64,000 nucleotides of DNA, from contig NZ_JAVRIB010000010.1 in NCBI RefSeq assembly GCF_031846275.1, positions 72,616-136,615 of the forward strand. The letters run 5' to 3'. The notes beneath the pieces are model-generated. The model made no database searches. It saw only the letters and a program-made list of their open reading frames with translations, and was not told the origin of the DNA. The position numbers were made by a program, and so were the translations under genes. How positions within the stretch are numbered: position 1 is the stretch's first letter; every line of letters starts with the position of its first letter. The DNA is from Spectribacter hydrogenoxidans (GTDB lineage: Bacteria > Pseudomonadota > Gammaproteobacteria > Nevskiales > Salinisphaeraceae). Shown here in pieces: positions 48,094 through 57,270 of the stretch.

Positions 48094-48894
48094 TCATCGC
48101 AGCAACGGCGCCAGATCACCAAACCGCAAGTGGCCAGCCGGCAGATCGGCGCCGCGCTGGCGCACGAACGGCTGATCCGGCTCGCCGAGGTGGTCGACCA
48201 CCAGCGATGCCAGCGCGAAGTCCTGCTCGGCGGTGTCGTCGTTATAGGCCACCACGCAGGCAATGCCGGCGGCCCGGGCCGCCGCCAGGCCGGAGCCGGC
48301 ATCCTCCACGGCCAGGCACTCGCCGGCGGTGAGCTGCAGCTTTTCCAGCGCCAGTGAATAGAGGTCCGGGGCCGGCTTCTTGTCGGTCACCTCGTCACCG
48401 CAGGCGGTGACCGCAATCGCCTGCTGCAGGTCGGCGGGCAGCAGGTGGCGGCACATCAGATCAAGGCTGGGGCGGCTGGCGTTGGTGACCAGCGCCAGCC
48501 GGCATCCCTGCCCCGCCGCCTCACGCATCAGCCGCGCCACCCCCGGCCGCAGCGGCACAGCCCCGGCGGCCAGACGGTGTTCGAAATGCCGGGTCTTGCT
48601 GCGGTGAATGGCGTCCACCCAGGCGGCCGGATCCCGGGCTGCCGCCTCGGCCTGACCGTTCAGGGGCGGCCGGTCGCGCTCCAGGTAATAGTGCAGTCGC
48701 TCCCGGCCGCCGGCCACTACCAGCAGTGACCGGTAGAGCTCGGCCGACCAGTGCCAAGCCAGGCCGAATTCGGCGAATGCATCATTGTAGGCGGGGCGGT
48801 GCCCCACCCCTTCGGTGTCCGCCAGGGTGCCGTCGACATCGAACAGCAGCGCCGACGGCAGTGGCCGCCCGCGGGATCCTAAAACCGTGTCCAT
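48094..48894 (-). CDS. HAD-family hydrolase of the CbbY type
   Basis: 266 residues from ATG 48894. Motif I LFDVDGTLADTEGVGHRPAYN, cap-domain segment WSAELYRSLLVVAGGRERLHYYL, motif II VTNASRP, motif III KKPAPDLY and motif IV EDAGSGLAAARAAG. This pattern fits CbbY, a sugar-bisphosphate phosphatase that clears misfire products of RuBisCO; no Calvin-cycle genes are present here, so a general sugar phosphatase is equally possible. Divergent from dksA. Confidence 0.85.
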   Translation of the reverse strand: MDTVLGSRGRPLPSALLFDVDGTLADTEGVGHRPAYNDAFAEFGLAWHWSAELYRSLLVVAGGRERLHYYLERDRPPLNGQAEAAARDPAAWVDAIHRSKTRHFEHRLAAGAVPLRPGVARLMREAAGQGCRLALVTNASRPSLDLMCRHLLPADLQQAIAVTACGDEVTDKKPAPDLYSLALEKLQLTAGECLAVEDAGSGLAAARAAGIACVVAYNDDTAEQDFALASLVVDHLGEPDQPFVRQRGADLPAGHLRFGDLAPLLR

Positions 48895-48947
48895 GGCGGG
48901 AAACTCTGCCACGCAAACGCCCCGGTGTCAGCGCCGGCATCGGGCAA

Positions 48948-48976
48948 TTGCCGGCCCGGGACGATTCTGATATACG
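48948..48976 (+). promoter_or_regulatory. Sigma-70 promoter for dksA
   Basis: TTGCCG, 17 bases, then TATACG with a TG one base upstream (CTGATATACG, extended -10). Predicted start about 48983, leader of about 29 bases to the dksA ATG. Confidence 0.6.
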
Positions 48977-49011
48977 TACGCGTCGTTTTTCCAGGGCATT
49001 GCTCAATCATC

Positions 49012-49461
49012 ATGGCTGCCAAGCAAAACGCCACCGCCGGTGCCGACGCGCTCGAGACATTCAAGCCGTACAAGCCCAAGCGCGGCGAGGAGTACATGAA
49101 CGAGAATCAGCGGGCGCATTTCCGCGAGATTCTCATGGGCTGGAAGCGTGAGCTCATGGAGGAAGTCGACCGCACCATGCATCACATGAAGGATGAGGCG
49201 GCCAACTTCCCGGACCCTAGCGACCGCGCCACCCAGGAGTCCGAATTCAGTCTGGAACTGCGTACCCGCGACCGGGAACGCAAGCTGATCCGCAAGATCG
49301 ACGAGGCCATCAGCCGGGTGGACCAGGACGACTACGGGTTCTGTGACACCTGCGGCACGGAGATCGGCATCCAGCGCCTGGAAGCCAGGCCCACCGCCAC
49401 TCTTTGCGTGGACTGCAAGAGCCTGGCGGAAATCCGCGAACGCCAGATCGGCCGCGGTTGA
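49012..49461 (+). CDS. dksA: RNA polymerase-binding transcription factor DksA
   Basis: 149 residues from ATG 49012. Coiled-coil with the tip motif DPSDRA (the DxxDxA residues that enter the polymerase secondary channel), C4 zinc finger CDTCG...CVDC and LAEIRERQ tail. Works with ppGpp at stable-RNA and amino acid promoters. N-terminus MAAKQNATAGADALETFKPYK is close to the enteric form. Confidence 0.97.
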   Translation: MAAKQNATAGADALETFKPYKPKRGEEYMNENQRAHFREILMGWKRELMEEVDRTMHHMKDEAANFPDPSDRATQESEFSLELRTRDRERKLIRKIDEAISRVDQDDYGFCDTCGTEIGIQRLEARPTATLCVDCKSLAEIRERQIGRG

Positions 49462-49546
49462 CCGGGGATGTCCGGCAGCCGCCGGGCACCGTCGTCGGCC
49501 CTTTTCGCACCGCACTAGGCGCGGTGTCCGCGTTCTGTCAGAATCA

Positions 49547-49555
49547 TGCAGTGCA
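49547..49555 (+). promoter_or_regulatory. Candidate PhaR operator upstream of phaR
   Basis: TGCAGTGCA immediately after a -10-like CAGAAT (49539-49544). The same nine bases in reverse orientation (TGCACTGCA) sit at the start site of the predicted small RNA at 50300. Proposed autoregulatory site; inference from position and recurrence. Confidence 0.45.
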
Positions 49556-49600
49556 GCATGAGAGTCCCACCTGACCAGCACGCGAGAGCCGGAGCGCCGC

Positions 49601-50098
49601 ATGAGCGACACGCGAGTCATCAAGAAATACCCCAATCGGCGTCTGTACGACACCGAGATCAGCCGCTACATCACGCTCGAGGAAATCCGCCAGCTGGTCA
49701 TCAAGGGTGAGGAATTCCAGGTCATCGACAAGCGCACCGGACGCGAAATCACCCGGACCATCCTGCTGCAGGTGATCAGCGAGCAGGAGGAAGGCGGGGA
49801 TCCGATCTTCACCACCAACGTGCTGCGCAACATCATCCGCTTCTACGGCGACACCATGCAGAGCGTGATGAGCAGCTACCTGGAACTGTCGCTGGCCTTC
49901 TTCAACGAGCAGCAGCACCAGTTCAAGGATCGCCTGCGGCGAATGCTGGGGGCCAACAATCCACTGGCCACCCTGCGCGAACTGTCGCAGGACCAGTTGC
50001 CGATCTGGCGTTCGGTGCGTCGGGAATTCCTGCGCAACCTGTCGCTGGATCGCGGCAAGCGCCAGGCCATGCCCGACAAGGAACGCGACCGCTCCTGA
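49601..50098 (+). CDS. phaR: Polyhydroxyalkanoate synthesis repressor PhaR
   Basis: 165 residues. N-terminal PHB-accumulation DNA-binding domain VIKKYPNRRLYDTEISRYITLEEI and a polymer-binding region RNIIRFYGDTMQSVMSSYLELSL. Characterised PhaR proteins repress phasin genes and release DNA when bound to PHA granules. No PHA synthase or phasin gene is in the window. Followed by a GGCGGGAA-TTCCCGCC palindrome (50123-50139) without a U tract. Confidence 0.92.
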   Translation: MSDTRVIKKYPNRRLYDTEISRYITLEEIRQLVIKGEEFQVIDKRTGREITRTILLQVISEQEEGGDPIFTTNVLRNIIRFYGDTMQSVMSSYLELSLAFFNEQQHQFKDRLRRMLGANNPLATLRELSQDQLPIWRSVRREFLRNLSLDRGKRQAMPDKERDRS

Positions 50099-50271
50099 TC
50101 GCGAACTGCTGACGGCAAGCATGGCGGGAAATTCCCGCCCGGCCTACGCGCCTTTCACACGCCAGACATATCCCGGTGCCCACCCGGATCAGGGTGAACC
50201 CCCGTCAGGCCTGCATCGAGGCGGCCTTCGGCGGTGTGACCGGGGCATGGCAAAAATCTTCGACGATGCTA

Positions 50272-50308
50272 TTGACAGCCCGCAAGGGCGTCCTTATACT
50301 GCACTGCA
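50272..50308 (+). promoter_or_regulatory. Near-consensus sigma-70 promoter with overlapping operator-like box
   Basis: Perfect TTGACA (50272-50277), 17-base spacer, TATACT (50295-50300), then TGCACTGCA at 50300-50308 spanning the predicted start. The strongest promoter I found in the window. It reads into the RNA described next. The box matches the reverse complement of the one before phaR. Confidence 0.85.
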
Positions 50309-50310
50309 AC

Positions 50311-50373
50311 ATGGCAACGAACAGAACACACAGGCAAAAGAAACCCGACACGAGGTCGGGCCTGAAGTTCTAG
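50311..50373 (+). CDS. Possible 20-residue peptide within the small RNA
   Basis: ATG 50311 to TAG 50373 would give a basic peptide (MATNRTHRQKKPDTRSGLKF, seven Lys/Arg of twenty). The ATG lies only about four bases after the predicted start, so translation would be leaderless; no Shine-Dalgarno. Coding is unproven; the alternative is chance. Confidence 0.25.
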   Translation: MATNRTHRQKKPDTRSGLKF

Positions 50374-50419
50374 TTGTCTCGATCTCCTCCGAGAGACCGT
50401 CAGGTCTCTCTCGCACCTT

Positions 50420-50445
50420 GCCCCCACCCCTGGGGGCTTTTTTTT
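50420..50445 (+). terminator. Intrinsic terminator of the small RNA
   Basis: Six-base-pair all-GC stem GCCCCC/GGGGGC with a six-base loop followed by eight T. Best terminator in the window. Confidence 0.93.
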
Positions 50446-50479
50446 GCCCGCAGATCGTGAGTGCAGCCAATATACCCGC

Positions 50480-50513
50480 CGCAACGCGCGACGGCAACCC
50501 GCCGCGCGTTGCG
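50480..50513. terminator. Perfect 11-bp inverted repeat downstream of pnp
   Basis: CGCAACGCGCG, 12-base loop, CGCGCGTTGCG. A second palindrome, CCTGAGGAGC-CT-GCTCCTCAGG at 50526-50547, overlaps the pnp stop codon. Neither has a long U tract; they may stop transcription with Rho or protect the pnp mRNA 3' end. Confidence 0.55.
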
Positions 50514-50542
50514 AATCGTGATTAACCTGAGGAGCCTGCTCC

Positions 50543-52657
<2,115 letters not shown>

Positions 52658-52686
52658 GGATAATTCCTTTTATTCGGACAGCACAA

Positions 52687-52715
52687 AGCGCGCCGCCGGT
52701 TGCCCGGGGCGCGCT
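52687..52715 (-). promoter_or_regulatory. pnp leader hairpin
   Basis: AGCGCGCC and GGCGCGCT form an 8-bp stem around a 13-base loop in the 107-base rpsO-pnp gap. In E. coli a stem-loop at this site is cut by RNase III and PNPase autoregulates its own mRNA; the same role here is inferred from position. Confidence 0.55.
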
Positions 52716-52764
52716 CACGAGATTGTCAGGAGTTCGGGACCACGCGGCCCGGGCCGGCATGCGA

Positions 52765-53034
52765 TTAGCGACGCAGGCCCAGTTCGCCGATCAGGGACTT
52801 GTAGCGGCCGGGGTCGCGCCGCTTGAGGTAGTCCAGCAGTTTGCGCCGATGGTTGACCATCTTGAGCAGCCCGCGACGGGAATGATGGTCGCCCTTGTGC
52901 TGGGCGAAATGATCGGTCAGCTGGCTGATCCGACGCGACAGCAGGGCCACCTGCACTTCCGGGGAGCCGGTATCGGCGGTCCCGCGGCCGTGCTGGTCGA
53001 TCACCTGCGACTTTTCTTCACTCGAGAGAGACAT
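52765..53034 (-). CDS. rpsO: 30S ribosomal protein S15
   Basis: 89 residues, standard. SLSSEEKSQVIDQHGRGTADTGSPEVQVALLSRRI and KGDHHSRRGLLKMVNHRRKLLDYLKR match S15 throughout. Binds 16S helix junction h20-22 early in assembly. Own promoter and leader lie upstream. Confidence 0.98.
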   Translation of the reverse strand: MSLSSEEKSQVIDQHGRGTADTGSPEVQVALLSRRISQLTDHFAQHKGDHHSRRGLLKMVNHRRKLLDYLKRRDPGRYKSLIGELGLRR

Positions 53035-53102
53035 GCAACTACTCCTGACGGAGAGCCGTCCGGCCGGCCGGGCCTGTGATGGTCACGACAGGTGGTTCCG
53101 GC

Positions 53103-53139
53103 CTTTTCCCAAAGGCGCCGGTCGCGCCCTTGGGAAAAG
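53103..53139 (-). promoter_or_regulatory. Hairpin in the rpsO leader
   Basis: CTTTTCCCAA ... TTGGGAAAAG, a perfect 10-bp stem with a G+C-rich loop (AGGCGCCGGTCGCGCCC type), inside the 5' leader predicted for rpsO. S15 represses its own translation through a folded leader in several bacteria; this may be the local version (inference). Confidence 0.5.
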
Positions 53140-53206
53140 CCCGTATCCACCGTCCGTGATCACCAGTACCGTCGACCGTCACCTTACGGCTCGAAATTCG
53201 CGCAGT

Positions 53207-53236
53207 ATTCTAGCGCCTGAAGGGTCTTGATCACAA
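53207..53236 (-). promoter_or_regulatory. Candidate rpsO promoter
   Basis: Minus strand TTGTGA, 18-base spacer, TAGAAT, followed by ACTGCGCG. Located just after the truB stop, leaving a leader of about 165 bases before rpsO. Confidence 0.5.
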
Positions 53237-53252
53237 CAAAATTTGCCGGGTC

Positions 53253-54179
53253 TCACGATCCGCGAGCCTGGAACATGCGGCGTGGCGCAATGCGCCCGTC
53301 GTCCATGACCTCACCCACCGCGAGCAGCGTGTTGGCCGCATCGCAGATACGTACCCAGCCGGATGCCGGCGCCTGCGGCACCTGTACCGGCTGGCCCCGC
53401 TCCAGATAGAACTGGCTGGCGCTGTCCAGGGTCACGCTGGGCCAGTGGTTCAGGGCCGAGGCGACCGGCAGCAGGTAGCGGTCCAGCGCAGCGAGGCCAT
53501 CGGCATCCCGCTGCCGCGTCAACGCTTCCAGGCCCACCATCCCCGCTTCCTCGAACGGCCCCACCGCCAGCCGGCGCAACGCCGTGACGTGGGCCAGCGT
53601 GCCCAGCCGCTCGGCCAGGTCCTCGACCAGCGTGCGCACGTAGGTGCCCTTGGAACAGCGGATGCGCAGCGCGAACGAACTGTCATCCGCGTCGACCAGG
53701 CAGAATTCGTCCACCCGGATACGTCGGGGTTCGCGCTTGACCTCGATACCGGCGCGCGCCAGCTCGTACAGACGCTTGCCCTGGTGCTTGACCGCCGAGT
53801 ACATCGGCGGAATCTGATCCTGTTCGCCCAGAAACCCGGCCAGGCACTGCTGCAGCGTGTCGTCGTCCGGCAGGCCCGTGGTCGTGGTTTCGGTGATCTC
53901 GCCCTCGGCGTCGCCGGTGGCGGTCTTCTCGCCCAGCCGGGCGCGCACCCAGTAGGTCTTGTCCGCGTCCAGCAGAAACCCCGACACCTTGGTGGCTTCG
54001 CCGAAGCAAACCGGGAGCAGGCCGCTGGCCAGCGGATCGAGGCTGCCGGTATGCCCGGCCTTACGGGCCTCGAACAGCCGCTTGGCACTTTGCAGCGCGG
54101 CGTTGGACGACCCGCCCGGGTCCTTGTCCAGCAGCAGGATGCCGCTGATCGGCCGGCCGCTACGGCGGCGACGGCTCAT
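53253..54179 (-). CDS. truB: tRNA pseudouridine(55) synthase
   Basis: 308 residues. ISGILLLDKDPGGSSNAALQSAKRLF start, catalytic Asp in KAGHTGSLDPLASGLLPVCFGEATK, RIRCSKGTYVRTLVEDLA, and a C-terminal PUA-like region. Overlaps rbfA by four bases. Confidence 0.96.
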   Translation of the reverse strand: MSRRRRSGRPISGILLLDKDPGGSSNAALQSAKRLFEARKAGHTGSLDPLASGLLPVCFGEATKVSGFLLDADKTYWVRARLGEKTATGDAEGEITETTTTGLPDDDTLQQCLAGFLGEQDQIPPMYSAVKHQGKRLYELARAGIEVKREPRRIRVDEFCLVDADDSSFALRIRCSKGTYVRTLVEDLAERLGTLAHVTALRRLAVGPFEEAGMVGLEALTRQRDADGLAALDRYLLPVASALNHWPSVTLDSASQFYLERGQPVQVPQAPASGWVRICDAANTLLAVGEVMDDGRIAPRRMFQARGS

Positions 54180-54553
54180 TCGTCGTCGCCCTGGCGCCGA
54201 CGATCCTCGGACACCGCATCCTGGATCAGCTGATCCAGGCGCGCGGCCTCGCGTTCGGTACGATCCTCGATGAACCGCAGGGCCGGCACCGTGCGTACCC
54301 GCATCGAGGTACCGAGCCGACCGCGCAGGAAGCCGGCGGCGCGGGTCAGCCCGCTAACCAGCCCCTCCCCGTCGCTGTCGAGATCCGCGGTGGAGACATA
54401 GACCTTGGCGTGAGCGAGATCACGGGACACTTCGACATCCGTGACCACCGCCAGCGCCGCCCGCGGGTCCTTGACTTCGGTCGCAATCAGCGAGGACAGC
54501 TCGCGCTTGATCTGCTCGGCGACGCGGCGGCTCCGTGGATAATCATTGGGCAT
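54176..54553 (-). CDS. rbfA: 30S ribosome-binding factor A
   Basis: 125 residues; KH-like cold-shock assembly factor. RSRRVAEQIKRELSSLIATEVKDPR and VSTADLDSDGEGLVSGLTRAAGFLRGRLG are family segments; RTVPALRFIEDRT near the C-terminus. 22 bases from infB. Confidence 0.95.
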   Translation of the reverse strand: MPNDYPRSRRVAEQIKRELSSLIATEVKDPRAALAVVTDVEVSRDLAHAKVYVSTADLDSDGEGLVSGLTRAAGFLRGRLGTSMRVRTVPALRFIEDRTEREAARLDQLIQDAVSEDRRRQGDDE

Positions 54554-54575
54554 CGGTGCGGATCGAATCCCCGGA

Positions 54576-57209
54576 TCAGGCCGAGGCTTCCGCCTCGGCG
54601 ACCTTGCGATTCACCTCGGTGCGCTCGTAGCACTCGATCTGGTCGCCCGGCTTGACGTCGTTGTAGTTCTTCACGCCGATGCCGCATTCGGTACCGGCCT
54701 CGACCTTGCGGACATCATCCTTGTGCCGGCGCAGCGACTCCAGTTCGCCCTCGTAGATCACCACGTTGTCGCGCAGCACGCGAATCGGCAGTCCGCGGGA
54801 GACGGTGCCGTCGACCACCAGACAGCCGGCGATGGCACCGAGCTTGGAGGAACGGAACACGTCTTTGACCTCGGCAAGCCCCACGATCTCCTCGCGCAGC
54901 TCGGTGCCGAGCAGCCCGCTAACCGCATCGGTGACGTCCTGGATGGCCTCGTAGATGACACTGTAGTAGCGCACGTCCACGCCGTTTTCCTGGATCGCCT
55001 TGCGGGCCTTGGCGTCGGCACGCACATTGAAGCCGATCACGATGGCGTTGGACGCCGCGGCCAGTTCGATGTCGGACTCGCTCAGCCCGCCCACGGCGCT
55101 GGCGACGATACGGATTCGCACCTCCTCGGCCGGAATCTTTCGGAAGGACTCGGTCAGGGCCTCCAGACTGCCCTGCACGTCGCCCTTGACCAGCAGATTC
55201 AGATCCTTGGCCTCGCCACTGCCGTCCTCGCCGATCTGGGAGAAAACTTCCTCCAGACGCGCCGCCTGCTGCTGCGCCAGCTTGTTCTCGCGCATGCGCT
55301 CGTCACGCTGATCGGCGATCTCGCGGGCGCGGCGCTCGTTGGCCACCACCAGGGTCTCGTCACCGGCCTCGGGGGTGCCGGACAGGCCCAGCACCTCCAC
55401 CGGGATCGACGCGCCGGCCTCTTTGACCTGTTCGCCGGCCTCGTTGAACAGCGCCCGCACACGCCCGTGGTGCGAACCGGCCAGCAGGTAGTCGCCACGC
55501 TTGAGCACGCCGGCCTTGATCAGCACGGTAGCGACCGGCCCACGCCCCTTCTCGAGGCTGGACTCGATCACCACGCCGCGGGCCGGTACGTCGTCCGGCG
55601 CGGTCAGTTCGAGGATCTCGGCCTGTAGCAGCAGGGCGTCCAGCAGATCGTCGATGCCCTCGCCGGTCATCGAGGAGACCGGCACCACCTGGACGTCGCC
55701 ACCCCAGTCCTCGGGGATCACGTCCTCGGCGGCCAGGCCGCTCTTCACGCGATCGATGTCAGCGTTTTCCACGTCGCACTTGGTCACCGCCACCACGATC
55801 GGCACCCCCGCGGCGCGGGCGTGCTGGATGGATTCCTTGGTCTGGGGCATGACGCTGTCGTCGGCCGCCACTACCAGAACGGCGATGTCGGTGATTTCCG
55901 CGCCGCGAGCCCGCATGCGGGTGAAGGCGGCATGGCCCGGTGTATCGATGAAGGTCAGCAGACCCTTGTCGTGGGCCACGTGATAGGCACCGATGTGCTG
56001 GGTAATACCGCCGGCTTCACCGGCCGCCACCTTGGTACGCCGGATGTAGTCGAGCAGCGAGGTCTTGCCGTGGTCGACATGGCCCATCACGGTGACCACC
56101 GGCGCGCGCGGCTTGCCTTTGGTACCGGATTCCTCGGCGCGGAGTTCCTCGAGCAGTTCCTCCTCGGCGCTGGCATCGCTGACCGTCTTGGGGGTGTGGC
56201 CCATTTCCTCGACCAGCAGCACCGCGGTGTCCTGGTCGATCATCTGGTTGATAGTGGCCATCACGCCGAGCTTCATCATCTGCTTGATCAGCTCATTGGC
56301 CTTGACCGCCATGCGCTGGGCGAGATCCCCGACGGTGATGGTCTCGGGAATCTCCACTTCCCGGATAACCGGGGCGGTGGGTCGCTCGAAACCGTGTTCG
56401 GTGGCCATCTGGACGCGCCCCGGACGACTGCGGGATTTCTTCTTGCGCCGCCCCTGCTTGCCCTCAGCAACATGCAGTTCCTTGCGTTTGCCGCGTTCGC
56501 GCTCGCGCTCGGCGTCCTGCTCGGTACGGCCATGACTTGCCGCGGCCCGTCGCAGGTTCTCCTGCGCCCGGCTACGGGCATGATCAACCATGCGCTCGGC
56601 GCGGGTCGGCTGCCGCTTGGCCGGCTCGTCGGATTCCGCCGGCGCGGCTGCCGGTGCCTGGTCCGGCGTATCCGGCTCGGCCTTGTCGGCTTCCTCGGCC
56701 TGCTGCTTCTCCGCTTCGGCGGCCGCTTCGGCCTCGATCCGGGCGGCTTCTTCGGCCTCGGCCTTGCGGGCTTCGGCTTCCGCCTCGGCGTCGCGCCGGG
56801 CCTGCTCGGCTTCCGCCTCGGCCTGCTCGGCCGCGCGCTGCGCTTCGGCGGCTTCCTCCGCCTCCTTCCTGGCGGCCTCTTCCGATTCCTGGGCGCGGTT
56901 GACGTAGGTGCGACGCTTGCGCACCTCCACGCTCACCGTCTTGCCCGGGGCGCCGCGGCTGCCGGAGAGCTTCAGTTCCGAGGTGGAACGACGCCGCAGC
57001 GAAATCCGCCGCGAGGAGGCGCTTTCGCCGCCCGTCTTGACGCTGCTCCCCCCTTCGCGCAGATGGCGCAACAGCTTGAGCTTGTCCTCGTCGCTGATGC
57101 CGTCATCTTCGCTTTTCGCGTCGACGCCGGCAGCTTCAAGGCGCGCAAGCAGGCGGTCGACCGGAATACCGACCTCGTCCGCTAGCTGTTTGACCTTCGT
57201 CTGCGCCAT
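54576..57209 (-). CDS. infB: Translation initiation factor IF-2
   Basis: 877 residues. IF2 N-terminal domains, a long Glu/Ala/Arg/Gln-rich helical linker (roughly residues 100-240), then G domain with GHVDHGKTSLLDYIR, DTPGHAAF and TKCD, followed by domains II-IV. Delivers initiator tRNA, whose gene (fMet) lies at the other end of this operon. Low-complexity linker explains the long opposite-strand frame. Confidence 0.97.
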   Translation of the reverse strand: MAQTKVKQLADEVGIPVDRLLARLEAAGVDAKSEDDGISDEDKLKLLRHLREGGSSVKTGGESASSRRISLRRRSTSELKLSGSRGAPGKTVSVEVRKRRTYVNRAQESEEAARKEAEEAAEAQRAAEQAEAEAEQARRDAEAEAEARKAEAEEAARIEAEAAAEAEKQQAEEADKAEPDTPDQAPAAAPAESDEPAKRQPTRAERMVDHARSRAQENLRRAAASHGRTEQDAERERERGKRKELHVAEGKQGRRKKKSRSRPGRVQMATEHGFERPTAPVIREVEIPETITVGDLAQRMAVKANELIKQMMKLGVMATINQMIDQDTAVLLVEEMGHTPKTVSDASAEEELLEELRAEESGTKGKPRAPVVTVMGHVDHGKTSLLDYIRRTKVAAGEAGGITQHIGAYHVAHDKGLLTFIDTPGHAAFTRMRARGAEITDIAVLVVAADDSVMPQTKESIQHARAAGVPIVVAVTKCDVENADIDRVKSGLAAEDVIPEDWGGDVQVVPVSSMTGEGIDDLLDALLLQAEILELTAPDDVPARGVVIESSLEKGRGPVATVLIKAGVLKRGDYLLAGSHHGRVRALFNEAGEQVKEAGASIPVEVLGLSGTPEAGDETLVVANERRAREIADQRDERMRENKLAQQQAARLEEVFSQIGEDGSGEAKDLNLLVKGDVQGSLEALTESFRKIPAEEVRIRIVASAVGGLSESDIELAAASNAIVIGFNVRADAKARKAIQENGVDVRYYSVIYEAIQDVTDAVSGLLGTELREEIVGLAEVKDVFRSSKLGAIAGCLVVDGTVSRGLPIRVLRDNVVIYEGELESLRRHKDDVRKVEAGTECGIGVKNYNDVKPGDQIECYERTEVNRKVAEAEASA

Positions 57210-57270
57210 CGTCTGTCTCCGTTAACTGGATACGACCATTGGGTGAGTCACGGCTGCCGTCCGGCGGCTG

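Larger units (their letters stand above)
50307..50445 (+). ncRNA. Predicted structured small RNA between phaR and pnp
   Basis: About 139 nt bounded by the promoter above and an intrinsic terminator. Three hairpins are visible: CCCGAC-ACGAG-GTCGGG (50344-50360), CGAGAGACC-GTCA-GGTCTCTC (50390-50410), and the terminator GCCCCC-ACCCCT-GGGGGC with eight T (50420-50445). It contains a 20-codon ORF near its 5' end. No known RNA family was recognised. The rest of the 50099-50542 gap holds only palindromes listed separately. Confidence 0.7.

Noticed and set aside
50176..50373. 65-codon frame ending in the small RNA
   Set aside because: The strong promoter lies inside it, so only the last 20 codons could be on that transcript.
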